Source: Falsiroseomonas sp051433165
GTDB taxonomy: Bacteria > Pseudomonadota > Alphaproteobacteria > Acetobacterales > Acetobacteraceae
DNA length: 64,000 nt
Assembly (NCBI RefSeq): GCF_051433165.1
Contig: NZ_JBHMFS010000015.1
Coordinates: 1-64,000, forward strand
Direction of reading: 5' to 3'
Position 1 is the first letter of the stretch. Each line of letters opens with the position of its first letter. This document shows, in pieces, positions 1-7,935 of this stretch. Both the position numbers and the translations under genes were made by a program. The notes beneath the pieces are model-generated. The model had not been told where the DNA came from, made no database searches, and worked only from the letters and a program-made list of their open reading frames with translations.

Positions 1-261
1 CGCTGCCGTGACGCGCCGCGGCAAGTGCGTCACGCCGACGGCGTGCCTGCGGCACGACGAAGCCAAGGAAACCTGAGGTTTCCGCCCGGCGCTTGAGGGG
101 CCCTGGAGCGGTCACGCGAAAGGGCCGTTGGTATGATACCAACGCCCGGAAAGCCTGACCTGCGGCCGGAGGAACCGGCCGAGGTCGCGAATGCGGCCCG
201 CCGCTTATTCGGCGAGCCAAGCCCGCGGAAAGGGCGCCCGGCGCTTGAGGGCCCGGAAAGG
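1..261. other. Non-coding stretch rich in inverted repeats
   Basis: No convincing gene is seen at the left edge of the window. The stretch holds a perfect 7-bp hairpin (GGAAACC at 67-73, GGTTTCC at 77-83), the direct repeat CGCCCGGCGCTTGAGGG at 83-99 and 235-251, and the palindrome at 126-144. Reading frames here lack recognisable motifs. The region may be the debris of an insertion together with the transposase piece to its right. Confidence 0.5.
126..144. repeat. Palindrome with CGTTGGTAT arms
   Basis: CGTTGGTAT (126-134), one central G, then ATACCAACG (136-144): perfect 9-bp arms. The same arm sequence forms the outer stem of the hairpin at 262-296. A 17-base direct repeat (CGCCCGGCGCTTGAGGG at 83-99 and 235-251) lies about 30 bases to the left of each palindrome, so the unit of repeat plus palindrome appears to be present twice. 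Confidence 0.6.
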
Positions 262-296
262 CATACCAACGATCGATGAAATCGAGCGTTGGTATG
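262..296. repeat. Long hairpin with CGTTGGTAT arms
   Basis: Positions 262-277 and 281-296 are inverted copies of 16 bases (arms CATACCAACGATCGAT and ATCGAGCGTTGGTATG, one mismatch) around a 3-base loop. The outer part of the arm, CGTTGGTAT, recurs as the shorter palindrome at 126-144. The hairpin sits where similarity of the transposase remnant ends. Function unknown; it could be a repeat-family unit or the scar of an insertion. Confidence 0.6.
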
Positions 297-490
297 AGGC
301 GGCGGCTGAGTTCGGCGAGGTTGTCGGCCGAATACATGGCGGCATTGCCGACGAACAGTCAGCGGCCGAGCCGCCAGGCATCCAGGTCCTGCTTGATGCG
401 GGCGACGGTGGCCACGTCGGCGGTGTTGCCCGGCAGCACCCACGAGCGCAGCGGCATGCCGTCACGGGCGAGCGACTGTTCAACCTCCTC
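262..490 (-). pseudogene. Remnant of an IS1634-type transposase
   Basis: Reading leftward from about 490, the translation contains RDGMPLRSWVLPGNTADV and RIKQDLDAWRLGR, then an in-frame TGA (359-361), then LFVGNAAMYSADNLAELSRRL. The two parts join in one frame and match the central block of DDE transposases of the IS1634 group (known family pattern: RSWVFPGNTADV...DLxxWxLGRxLFVxDAGMYSxxNLAEL). No N-terminal or C-terminal transposase sequence is recognisable on either side, so this is an internal fragment of about 75 codons with a premature stop. Similarity fades at the hairpin at 262-296. It is surely non-functional; the family call rests on motif memory, not on a search. Confidence 0.7.
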
Positions 491-586
491 CCCAGTCCAG
501 AGCGTTGAACAGCCCTGGGGGAGGGCAGGGTGCGGGGGGCGTGCAGGTCGCGCGCCATGTCCAGGCCCCGGAGGCCCCCCACCCAA

Positions 587-611
587 CCCTCCCCGCTTCG
601 GGTGGAGAGGG
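587..611. terminator. Possible terminator hairpin after the YjbR-like gene
   Basis: CCCTCcCC ... GGtGGAGAGGG can fold into an imperfect stem of about 9 pairs. It lies directly downstream of the leftward gene that stops at 620. There is no run of T on the minus strand after it (a short TTTT is on the plus-strand side), so termination function is only possible. Confidence 0.3.
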
Positions 612-619
612 CTTTTCGG

Positions 620-973
620 TCAGTCCGGCGATAGCTGCGCCGCCAGCCGCTTCGGCGCGATCAACGAATAACTGCGACGGATCAGCGCCTCGGCCTCCGG
701 CCAATCCACCGTGCCCTCCAGCCGCAGCGCGACCCAGCCCTTGTGGCCGAGATAGGGCGGGCGGAAGAAGCGCGCGGGAGCGGCTTCCAGCAGCATTTCC
801 TGGCTGCCCGGCGGCGCCTTGAACCACACGGCCAGCCCGTCCGGCGCCTGGTGCAGCATGGCGAAGATGCGGCCGCGCACGCGGAAGGTGGGCTGGCCCC
901 AGGCCTCCACCTCCGTGGATTCGGGCAGGGCAAGGCACAGGCGGCGCAGACGTGTGGTGGGGGAGATGGCCAT
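620..973 (-). CDS. MmcQ/YjbR family protein
   Basis: 117 residues, close to the usual 110-120 of the MmcQ/YjbR family, a CyaY-like fold of uncertain role often annotated as DNA-binding. The family pattern is visible: an N-terminal LRRLCLALPESTEVEAWGQPTFRVRGRIFA segment (residues 8-37), a central FKAPPGSQEMLLEA stretch, and the C-terminal region around PPYLGHKGWVALRLEG that leads into an alpha-helix ending with the YSLIAPKRL motif. The gene is monocistronic as seen here, facing away from the secreted protein at 1254. No partner suggests a substrate, so function stays general. Confidence 0.85.
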   Translation of the reverse strand: MAISPTTRLRRLCLALPESTEVEAWGQPTFRVRGRIFAMLHQAPDGLAVWFKAPPGSQEMLLEAAPARFFRPPYLGHKGWVALRLEGTVDWPEAEALIRRSYSLIAPKRLAAQLSPD

Positions 974-1253
974 GCGGCGATCCTGGCACAGGATCGGCGC
1001 TTGCCAAGACGATCAGGCGGCGCCGATGCCGGGCCGGAATCTGTCCGCCGGAGGATGGCCCGACCTGCGTTTCCGCCTCCCCCGTCGCCACCGTGCCATG
1101 CGCCGATCTGCTGATTCGCGCGGGCGGCCTGTGCGGCTGGGCCATGACGGATACTTGACCAGCGTCTCAGGCGGTTTCGCCGCACCGCCGCCTTGCTTGA
1201 CCGCCAGACAACCGCTGGGGGAGCGTCCCTCGAACACCGACGGAGAGACTGCC

Positions 1254-1856
1254 ATGCGCGCCACCCGCCTTGCCGCCCTCGCCTTGGCCGCCGCCCTGCC
1301 GGCGCTGGATGCCGCCGCACAGGAACGCCCGCAGGTGTTCCCGACGCGCGATGTCGCCGTCACCTATCGCGTCACCGGCGCGCGGGCGCAGTCTGGGCTG
1401 CCGGCGATGACGATGTCCTGGCTCACCAGCCAGCAGACCCTGCGGGTGGACATGCCCGGCATGGGCTACATGGTGGCCGACCAAAGGGCGCAGCGCGGCT
1501 TCATGGTGATGGAGCAGATGCGGATGCTGATGGACATCCCGATGGAGCAGGCCAATGCCGGGCTGCCGACGCGCGGCCAGTTTCGCCAGACCGGGCGGGA
1601 CAATGTGGCGGGGCATGCCTGCAATGTCTGGAACTACCAGGACGGCAACGACCGCGGCACCGCCTGCATCACGCCCGATGGCGTGACCTTGCGGGCGCAG
1701 GGCACCTCGGGTGGTGAATCCGGCAGCATGGAGGCGACGCGGGTCGTCTATGGCGCGCAGGATCCGGCCCGTTTCCGCCGGCCGCAGGGCTACCAGACCA
1801 TGCAGATGCCCCAGGGGCTGATGCAGGGCCTGACCGGCATGCCGCAGCGGCGCTAG
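1254..1856 (+). CDS. Secreted hypothetical protein (DUF4412-like)
   Basis: 200 residues. The ATG at 1254 is preceded by GGAGAG and opens a clear signal peptide (MRATRLAALALAAALPALDAAAQ, cut probably after AAA or AQ), so the mature protein is periplasmic or exported. It is rich in methionine and glutamine (MVMEQMRMLMDIPMEQ; MQMPQGLMQGLTGMPQ). Two cysteines, in AGHACNVWNY and GTACITPDGV, could form a disulfide. The layout of a short beta-rich protein with C-x-W and CIT-DGV motifs resembles DUF4412 proteins; no function is known to me. A longer in-frame reading to the left is possible but has no ribosome site and would bury the signal peptide. Confidence 0.75.
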   Translation: MRATRLAALALAAALPALDAAAQERPQVFPTRDVAVTYRVTGARAQSGLPAMTMSWLTSQQTLRVDMPGMGYMVADQRAQRGFMVMEQMRMLMDIPMEQANAGLPTRGQFRQTGRDNVAGHACNVWNYQDGNDRGTACITPDGVTLRAQGTSGGESGSMEATRVVYGAQDPARFRRPQGYQTMQMPQGLMQGLTGMPQRR

Positions 1857-1868
1857 CGCGGCGATGAC

Positions 1869-2912
1869 CTACGCCGGCATGGCAACCCCGAGCTTCGTCG
1901 CCGCGCCGCGCAGCCCGTCCCAGATGGCCGGCGACAGGGCCAGCCCGTCGCGGAAGGCGGCGCGGCGATGCGCCAGGCCGGATTCGCCGGGCAGCCGCAC
2001 GCGGGCCACGCCAGGGCGCGGCGTCGCGGCCCGGCAGGCGGCGGCGGTGTGGCTGGTCTGCCGCAGGAAGGCGGCCTGGCCGGCAAAGGCCTCCGGATCA
2101 TAGACCTGCAGCAGCACGCTGGCGGTCCAGCCGGTCGGCTGGTCGGCGCGGCCATAGCCGGACAGGCCCTGGGTCAGCGCCTCGTTCATCAGCGCCCATG
2201 CATAGCCCTTCTGGCCGTGGTCCAGCCCGCCCGCCGGCAGCAGCGTGCCGCCCTGTGTCAGCACCGCCGGGTCCGTGCTCGGGTTGCCGGCGGCATCCTG
2301 TACCCAGGGGTGCGGGTACTGCGCGCCGGCCTTCTGCAGCTGTGCGGCCATGTTGATGGTGGTGATGGAGGCGCTGACATCCATCAGGATCGGGTCGCCA
2401 TCCGTGGGAATGCCCGCCGCCATCGGGTCCGGCGCCAGCACGCCGGTAATGGCGCCAAACGGCGCCACCGCCGCGGCGGCGGAGGCGGAGGAGGACAGCA
2501 CCAGCATGAAGCCGCGCTCCGTCGCGCGGGTCAGGTAGGCGGCGAGGCAGCCGATATGGTGGCTGTCGCCGATCGCGACGGTGCAGGTGCCATGGGTCGC
2601 CGCGCGATCGAGTGCGATATCCAGCGCCTTGTGCACCAGCCACGGCCCCGGCAGGCGGCGGCCATTCCAGGTGAGGGTGGCGCCACGGTCGCGCAGCACC
2701 TCCGGCTCCCCATCCCGCGTCATGCCGCCGGAGCGTGCATCATCCAGGTAGCGCGGCAGCAGGGCCAGGCCGTGCGTCGCGTGGCCCAGCAGGTCCGACT
2801 CCACCAGCGTCTCCGCCACCGCCTTGGATTTCGCTGCATCCAGCCCGGTGGCGGCGCACAGGCTGCGGGCCAGGTCGATCAGCGTGGCGGGGTCGTGGCG
2901 CGGGGTGGTCAT
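1869..2912 (-). CDS. Ldh family oxidoreductase (malate/L-lactate dehydrogenase type)
   Basis: 347 residues, matching the 330-360 of the Ldh_2 family, NAD(P)-dependent 2-hydroxyacid dehydrogenases unlike classical MDH/LDH. The family is recognised by the N-terminal helix-rich part with SDLLGHATHGLALLPRYLD (about 38-56, containing the conserved DxxGxxxHG-like motif), the ATHGTCTVAIGDSHHIGCLAAY stretch (about 109-130), and the central LAPDPMAAGIPTDGDPILMDVS nucleotide-binding region (about 158-180). The C-terminal FLRQTSHTAAACRAA matches the helix near the subunit interface. It stands alone, convergent with the preceding gene. Substrate is probably a 2-hydroxy or 2-keto acid; it cannot be named from sequence. 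Confidence 0.9.
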   Translation of the reverse strand: MTTPRHDPATLIDLARSLCAATGLDAAKSKAVAETLVESDLLGHATHGLALLPRYLDDARSGGMTRDGEPEVLRDRGATLTWNGRRLPGPWLVHKALDIALDRAATHGTCTVAIGDSHHIGCLAAYLTRATERGFMLVLSSSASAAAAVAPFGAITGVLAPDPMAAGIPTDGDPILMDVSASITTINMAAQLQKAGAQYPHPWVQDAAGNPSTDPAVLTQGGTLLPAGGLDHGQKGYAWALMNEALTQGLSGYGRADQPTGWTASVLLQVYDPEAFAGQAAFLRQTSHTAAACRAATPRPGVARVRLPGESGLAHRRAAFRDGLALSPAIWDGLRGAATKLGVAMPA

Positions 2913-3158
2913 GCCGGGCGGCTCCTCATCGGTGGGTTGCCCGCAGCATCATCCGGCCGGGCGGCTGGCGCCATCCCTGCACGGCGCGTTCATGCCTTAG
3001 TCTGCTGATGTGGCGGCGCCTGACGACCTCGGTGGCCGCAAGGCAATCTGTACCAGCGCCTGTGACAGTTTGCTTTCGCGGCTATAGCTATCCGGGACAT
3101 GGTTCATCTCCACAAACCCTCCCCGCCCCCTCAAGTGCGGCTTTTCGGATTGTCCAGC

Positions 3159-3977
3159 ATGACAGGATTTTCTCCAGGCATCGAAGCCCGACGCGGGGCC
3201 AGCAGCCTCGAGAAGATGCTCGGCCTGCTCGACCTGTTCACGCCGGGCCAGCCTACCTGGCCGACGGAGGAGCTGATCCGCGTCTCCGGCACCTCCCGCT
3301 CCACCTGCTACCGCTACATCAAGGCACTTCAGGCGGGGGGGCTGCTGACGCCGGTGGCGGGCGGGACCTGGATGCTGGGGCCGCGGATCATCGAGATGGA
3401 CCGCACCATGCGGCTATGCGACCCGGTGACGACGGGCGGCAACCCGCCGATGCAGCGCCTCGCGGTGGAGACGGGGCATACCGGGCTGCTGTGCCTGCTG
3501 TTCTCCGGCACCGTGATGTGCGTGGCGGATGCCCCGGTGCCGGGCGCGCCGGCCGGGGTGTTCAGCCGCGGCCAGCGGCGGCCGCTGTTTTTCGGGGCGG
3601 CGTCGAAGGTGATCCTGGCGCATCTGCCGCCGCACCAGTTGCGCGCCATCTTCGCCCGCCACCGCGCAGCCATCGAGGCCGCCGGGCTGGGTGGTGACTG
3701 GGAAGGCTTCCGCCAAGCCCTGCGTGCCCTGCGCGACGCTGGACATGGCATCACCGAATCCGAATTCATGCCGGGCGTCATCGGCATCGCCGCCCCGCTG
3801 TTCAATGCGGAGGGCGGCGTGCTCGGCAGCATCGGCATCGCCGCCAGGATCGAGGAGGTGCCGGAACAGGACCGTGCGGCGCTGGCGGGCATGGTGATGG
3901 CCGCGGCGCGGGAGGCCTGCGCCCGCATTGCCGACCAGGCGCAGAATGCCGCGCTGCCGGCGCGGGCGGTGGGCTGA
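3159..3977 (+). CDS. IclR family transcriptional regulator
   Basis: About 272 residues from the ATG at 3159 (an in-frame ATG at 3099 would add 20 residues; neither has a good ribosome site). The N-terminal winged helix-turn-helix is seen in SLEKMLGLLDLFTPGQPTWPTEELIRVSGTSRSTCYRYIKALQAGGLL. The C-terminal IclR effector domain follows, ending in the typical GITESEFMPGVIGIAAPLFNAEGGVLGSIGIAA motif that frames the ligand pocket. It is transcribed away from the Ldh-type dehydrogenase at 1869-2912 and so may control it; that is inference. Nothing odd in length or composition. Confidence 0.9.
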   Translation: MTGFSPGIEARRGASSLEKMLGLLDLFTPGQPTWPTEELIRVSGTSRSTCYRYIKALQAGGLLTPVAGGTWMLGPRIIEMDRTMRLCDPVTTGGNPPMQRLAVETGHTGLLCLLFSGTVMCVADAPVPGAPAGVFSRGQRRPLFFGAASKVILAHLPPHQLRAIFARHRAAIEAAGLGGDWEGFRQALRALRDAGHGITESEFMPGVIGIAAPLFNAEGGVLGSIGIAARIEEVPEQDRAALAGMVMAAAREACARIADQAQNAALPARAVG

Positions 3978-4058
3978 GGGCGCTTCACGTCAAGGTGTCA
4001 TGCCGTGCGCGCCCGGCCCTGCGCTAAGCTGGAGCTGGCTTTGCGGCTCCGTCTGCCG

Positions 4059-4106
4059 TGACCATATCTGGTGGTGACGAATCATCCGAATCACTATATA
4101 TGGTGA
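4059..4106 (+). promoter_or_regulatory. Two NrdR-box-like sites
   Basis: Box 2 at 4091-4106 (TCACTATATATGGTGA) is a near-perfect palindrome, 7 of 8 arm pairs, and matches the known NrdR-box form (acaCtATATaTnGtgt). Box 1 at 4059-4074 (TGACCATATCTGGTGG) agrees with box 2 at 12 of 16 positions. Their centres are 32 bp apart, the three-helical-turn spacing usual for NrdR pairs. Box 2 ends 37 bases before the favoured start of the ribonucleotide reductase. NrdR is the ATP/dATP-sensing repressor of reductase genes. Confidence 0.8.
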
Positions 4107-4143
4107 TGAACGCCGCGTCGGTGCGCGGCCAAGGATGTACGAC

Positions 4144-6552
4144 ATGGATGGTTCACTGCCCGGCGCCCCCGCCCTTCGCCACCGCCGCATCCCCGGCGCC
4201 CGCTTCGGCGGGCCGCCTGCGAAAGCGCGGGCGCTGGATGCGGGGATGGGCCTGGCGGTGGCCCGCCGCACCGTGTTCCGTCCCTCCGACGCCGAGGATT
4301 TCGGACGGGTCGCGGACCGTGTGGCCGCCGGCAACATGGCGCTGCTGGGCGACCGGGCCGACCGCATGGAGCAGGGCCGCCTGCGCAATGCGATCGCCAC
4401 CGGCGCGCTGATCACCTCCGGCCGCCACCTCCAGCATGGCGATGCGGAGCAGCCGCGGCGGAACATGGAGGTGTTCACCAACTGCGCCACCGCTGCAGCC
4501 TCCTTCAGCTTGTTCTATCTGCTGCTCAATGGCAGCGGCGTGGGCCGGGCCTATGATGATGAGCTGATGGCGGTGGATTGGGCGAAGGCGCCCAACCTGC
4601 TGCTGCATCTGGGCACCGAACATGCCGATTTCCCGGCCAGCCGCGCCACGCTGCACCGCTTCGGCCTCGATTTCTCGCTGCTTCCCTGGGGCACCAGCTT
4701 GGAGTCGATGACGGCGGCGCAGGAGGCTGAGTTGCGCGGCTGGATCGCGCGCGAATTCCTGAACGACACGGCCGAGGCGCCGGTGGATGCGATTCGCCAC
4801 GTGATCGATGACAGCCGCGAGGGCTGGGGCAAGGCCGTGGAGCTGCTGGAAAGCCTCGCCTTCGAAGGCGCGGCCGACCGCACGCTGCTGCTGGACTTTT
4901 CGGCGATTCGGCCCTGCGGCGCGCCGATCGGCGGCATGCAGGGGCGCCCGGCTTCCGGCCCGCTCTCGCTGATGCGCGCCTTCGTCAATCTGCGCGCGCA
5001 GGTCATCGCGCCGGCGCGGAACGGCACGATGCAGCCCTGGGAACAGGCGATGATGGTGGACCATCACCTGTCCGTCGAAGTGCAGGTCGGCGGCGCTCGC
5101 CGTGCGGCGCGGATGGCCACCAAATCCTGGCGCGACCCGGGCATCCTGCGCTTCATCCGCGTGAAGTCCGAAGGCGGGCTGTGGACGGCGAACAACTCCG
5201 TCATGGTCGATGCCGAATTCTGGGACGGCGTGCGCGCCGCCCGCGCCGGCAGCACAGCGCCGCTGGACCAGCACGCCTTCGCGGTGTTCGAGGAAGCGAC
5301 GCGCTGCGGCTACATCAATGGTGAGCCCGGCTTCATCAACGGCGACAAGCTGGAAGACCACCGCACCGGCAGCGCCTGGGACAAGCCGGTGCATGAGGAT
5401 GGCCGCGACGTGCGCTCCGTCCGCTACCAGGCCGACCACGCCGTGGGCCTGCTGGCCGAGATCGCACGGCGTGCCGGTAGCGCCCGGTTCCCAGCGACCA
5501 CGAATCCCTGCGGCGAGATCACGCTGCATGTCACCGGCGGGTATTGCGTCATCGCCGACTTCGCGCCGCTGCTGGCCTGCCCGGTGGACTATGCTGCGCT
5601 GACGCCCGGCGAGATGTCGGCCGATGTCGCGGAAGACTGGGATGCGCGGGTGGAGGACAGCGTGCGCCTCGGCGTGCGCTTCTTGATGCGCGCCAATCTG
5701 ATGGATGCGCTGTATGGCGCCGAAGTCGCGCGCACCAACCGCATGGGCATCGGCCCGACCGGCCTGCATGAATGGGCCTGGATGCGCTACGGCCTGGGCT
5801 TTGCCGAGCTGCTGGACCACGACCGGTCGGCCGGCTTCTGGACAATGCTCGACCGGCTTTCGGAAGCTGCGAAGGACGAGGCCGAGTCCTATGCGCAGGA
5901 GCTCGGTCTGGAATCTCCGCATACCGTCACCACGGTGAAGCCCGCCGGCACCACCAGCAAGCTGTTCGGCCTGACCGAGGGCGCCCATCTGCCGGCGCGC
6001 CGCCATTATCTGCGCTGGGTGCAGTTCAAGGGCGTGCGGGCGGAGGATGGCGGCTGGACGCCGGATAGCGACCGGCTGCTGGCCGATTACGAGGCGCGCG
6101 GCTACCCGATCCGCAGCCTGTCCTCCTTCCCCGGCATGTCGATCGTCGGCTTCCCGACCCTGTCGCTGATCGAGCGTCTGGGCCTGGGCGAAAAGCTGGT
6201 GACGGCGCCGGAGGCCTCGCCCGAGGCGCAGTATCGCTGGCTGTCGCTGCTGGAGCGCCACTGGATCGGCGCCGAGCGCGGCAACCAGGTGTCCTACACG
6301 CTGAAGATCTACACAGATCAGCACGACATCGCCGATTTCCGCGACATGGTGCTGACGCATCAGCCGCAGATCCGCTGCTGCGCGATCCTGCCGAGCCGGC
6401 CGGACAATGAGCTCGGCTACGAATACCTGCCGGAGGAGGAGGTGACGCCGGAGCGTTTCCTGGCCCTCGTCGCCGGCATCAACGACCCGGCACTGCATGA
6501 GGCGGTGGACGGCGCGCATCTGCAATGCGCCTCCGGCGTCTGCCCGATCTGA
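4144..6552 (+). CDS. nrdJ: Adenosylcobalamin-dependent (class II) ribonucleotide reductase
   Basis: 802 residues. It reduces ribonucleotides to deoxyribonucleotides with a coenzyme-B12 radical. The layout is that of the monomeric RTPR type: Cys114 in FTNCATAAASFSLFYLL, the thiyl-radical cysteine in TTNPCGE (Cys456), its partner in GGYC (Cys468), and a C-terminal redox pair CASGVC (795 and 800), five apart as in the Lactobacillus enzyme. GSGVGRAYDDE (about 132-142) and SGPLSLMRAF are further family motifs. An ATG at 4135 is in frame, but AAGGA at 4131-4135 lies 8 bases before the ATG at 4144, which is therefore preferred. No cobalamin riboswitch was seen upstream; two NrdR-like boxes were. Confidence 0.92.
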   Translation: MDGSLPGAPALRHRRIPGARFGGPPAKARALDAGMGLAVARRTVFRPSDAEDFGRVADRVAAGNMALLGDRADRMEQGRLRNAIATGALITSGRHLQHGDAEQPRRNMEVFTNCATAAASFSLFYLLLNGSGVGRAYDDELMAVDWAKAPNLLLHLGTEHADFPASRATLHRFGLDFSLLPWGTSLESMTAAQEAELRGWIAREFLNDTAEAPVDAIRHVIDDSREGWGKAVELLESLAFEGAADRTLLLDFSAIRPCGAPIGGMQGRPASGPLSLMRAFVNLRAQVIAPARNGTMQPWEQAMMVDHHLSVEVQVGGARRAARMATKSWRDPGILRFIRVKSEGGLWTANNSVMVDAEFWDGVRAARAGSTAPLDQHAFAVFEEATRCGYINGEPGFINGDKLEDHRTGSAWDKPVHEDGRDVRSVRYQADHAVGLLAEIARRAGSARFPATTNPCGEITLHVTGGYCVIADFAPLLACPVDYAALTPGEMSADVAEDWDARVEDSVRLGVRFLMRANLMDALYGAEVARTNRMGIGPTGLHEWAWMRYGLGFAELLDHDRSAGFWTMLDRLSEAAKDEAESYAQELGLESPHTVTTVKPAGTTSKLFGLTEGAHLPARRHYLRWVQFKGVRAEDGGWTPDSDRLLADYEARGYPIRSLSSFPGMSIVGFPTLSLIERLGLGEKLVTAPEASPEAQYRWLSLLERHWIGAERGNQVSYTLKIYTDQHDIADFRDMVLTHQPQIRCCAILPSRPDNELGYEYLPEEEVTPERFLALVAGINDPALHEAVDGAHLQCASGVCPI

Positions 6553-6573
6553 CGCGCTTCCTCCTCCCCTTCG

Positions 6574-7245
6574 TCAGGCGGGCACACCCCGCGCCTGGTC
6601 CGCCGTCGCACTAACGGCGGACAGCACCGGCCGGCCCACATCGCGCGCCAGGGCGGCGAGGAAGGGCTGCGTCGGCAATTGGGTGCAGCCGATGAACAGC
6701 GCATCGCAATCGGCGGCCATCGTCTTGCGCGCCAGCGCCTCGACCTCCGGCGCGCTGATCGCGACGAGCGCCGCCAGGTCCTTCGCGCGCAGCGTGTCCA
6801 GCCGCCGCACGGCGATACCGCCATCGGCCAGGAAATCCACGAGCTGCGCGTTCACCGCATCCGCGTAGGGCGTGACGACCGCGATACTCTTCGCGCCGAT
6901 CGCCTGCAGGCGCTGCACCATGGACCGCGCGGTGGTGACCACCGGCAGGCCGGTGCCCTGCGCCAGATCTCGCGCCAGCGCCGCATCGCCCTCCGGACCG
7001 GCCAGGAAGCCGGCGGCCGTGCAGCCATAGACCAGCAGATCATGCCTGTCCGTCGCGAAGGATCGGGCCGCCAGGGCCACCACGGAATCGCGATAGGCCG
7101 GCATCGTCTCCCGCGTCAGCGGGCTTTCGGTGCGGGGGATGCCGATGCGGGTGAGGGTGGAGCCGGCGGGCAGCGAGGCCAGCATCTCCGCCTCCATCGT
7201 CGTGTTGCTGGCTGGCACCATCAGCCCGATCCGGATCGCCGTCAC
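6574..7245 (-). CDS. Asp/Glu racemase superfamily protein (maleate isomerase / arylmalonate decarboxylase type)
   Basis: 223 residues. The N-terminus IRIGLMVPASNTTMEAEM is the typical start of maleate cis-trans isomerases and arylmalonate decarboxylases. Both catalytic cysteine positions are filled, in VYGCTAAG (about 75) and FIGCTQLPT (about 184), so a two-base isomerase or racemase mechanism is possible. The start codon is GTG at 7243-7245, overlapping the TGA of the upstream gene (GTGA), which implies translational coupling with the carboxymuconolactone decarboxylase-like gene. The actual substrate is probably a small dicarboxylate or amino acid but is not determined by sequence. Confidence 0.85.
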   Translation of the reverse strand: MTAIRIGLMVPASNTTMEAEMLASLPAGSTLTRIGIPRTESPLTRETMPAYRDSVVALAARSFATDRHDLLVYGCTAAGFLAGPEGDAALARDLAQGTGLPVVTTARSMVQRLQAIGAKSIAVVTPYADAVNAQLVDFLADGGIAVRRLDTLRAKDLAALVAISAPEVEALARKTMAADCDALFIGCTQLPTQPFLAALARDVGRPVLSAVSATADQARGVPA

Positions 7246-7799
7246 AGCGGCTTCAGGGGTGGTTCGGTGCCATCCGGCAGCGCCGGGTCCGCGGTGTTCA
7301 GCACCATCGCCAACATCGAGTAATAGCCGGCCAGCGCCAGCAGATCGAGCACGCCGGCCTTGCCGAAGCGGGCCTCTGCCGCGGCATACAGCGCATCCTC
7401 GGGCTTGCCGTCCCGGTGCACCGACACCGCGAAATCATGCACCAGCGCCTGGTCGGCCTGCATCGAGTCGGGCCGGCGACCTTCGGCGATGGCGGTGATG
7501 ATGGCTTCCGGCAGGCCCTCGGTGCGGGCGATGCGGGCATGGGCGAAGAATTCATACTGGCAGGTCCAGCGCCGCGCCGTCACCAGGATCAGCAGCTCGA
7601 CCAGCGCCTGCGGCAGCCCGGTGCCGAAGCGGAGATGCGCGCCCAGCGCCTGCACCCGCATGGCGAGCGCCGGGTTGTGCAGCAGCGCCAGGAAGGGGCC
7701 GCGGACGGAGCCGCGCGGCCCGCCGGCGATGGCGGATGCCACCTCATGCTGCGCCTCCGTCATCTGGTCGGGCGGGATGGCGGGGAAGCGTTCGGTCAT
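7242..7799 (-). CDS. Carboxymuconolactone decarboxylase / AhpD-like protein
   Basis: 185 residues from the ATG at 7799 (MTERFPAIPPDQMTEAQ). The CMD fold is recognised by LRFGTGLPQALVELLILVTARRWTCQYEFFAHARIARTEGLPEAIITAIAEG. A single cysteine stands in WTCQYEFFAHARIA where AhpD peroxidase relatives carry CxxC, so the thiol-disulfide chemistry of AhpD is unlikely and a decarboxylase or unknown role is favoured. The stop overlaps the GTG start of the racemase-like gene, so both are made from one message. Confidence 0.85.
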   Translation of the reverse strand: MTERFPAIPPDQMTEAQHEVASAIAGGPRGSVRGPFLALLHNPALAMRVQALGAHLRFGTGLPQALVELLILVTARRWTCQYEFFAHARIARTEGLPEAIITAIAEGRRPDSMQADQALVHDFAVSVHRDGKPEDALYAAAEARFGKAGVLDLLALAGYYSMLAMVLNTADPALPDGTEPPLKPL

Positions 7800-7850
7800 G
7801 CGGGGTCTCGCGCCAGTGACGTCATGGCGGTGAGTGTGGCGCCGGCCCGG

Positions 7851-7872
7851 CGCCGGGGGGAAGCCCCCGGCG
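7851..7872. terminator. GC-rich perfect hairpin between VOC and CMD genes
   Basis: CGCCGGGGG (7851-7859) and CCCCCGGCG (7864-7872) form a perfect 9-bp stem with a 4-base loop. It lies in the 136-base gap between the VOC gene (stop 7936) and the CMD-like gene (start 7799), all leftward. There is no T run after it, so it may slow or partly stop transcription rather than act as a classical terminator. Confidence 0.4.
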
Positions 7873-7935
7873 GTCAGGTCGCGGCCCGGCGCGGCGCCGT
7901 CAGATCCAGCTTCACCAGGCCCATCATGGCCAGGG

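Noticed and set aside
3978..4143. Cobalamin riboswitch before the B12-dependent reductase
   Set aside because: No B12-box-like sequence or the expected long folded leader fits in 166 bases; two NrdR-like boxes explain the region better.
4153..6525. A 790-codon open frame antisense to the ribonucleotide reductase
   Set aside because: No family motif; the opposite strand has every catalytic cysteine of class II reductase.
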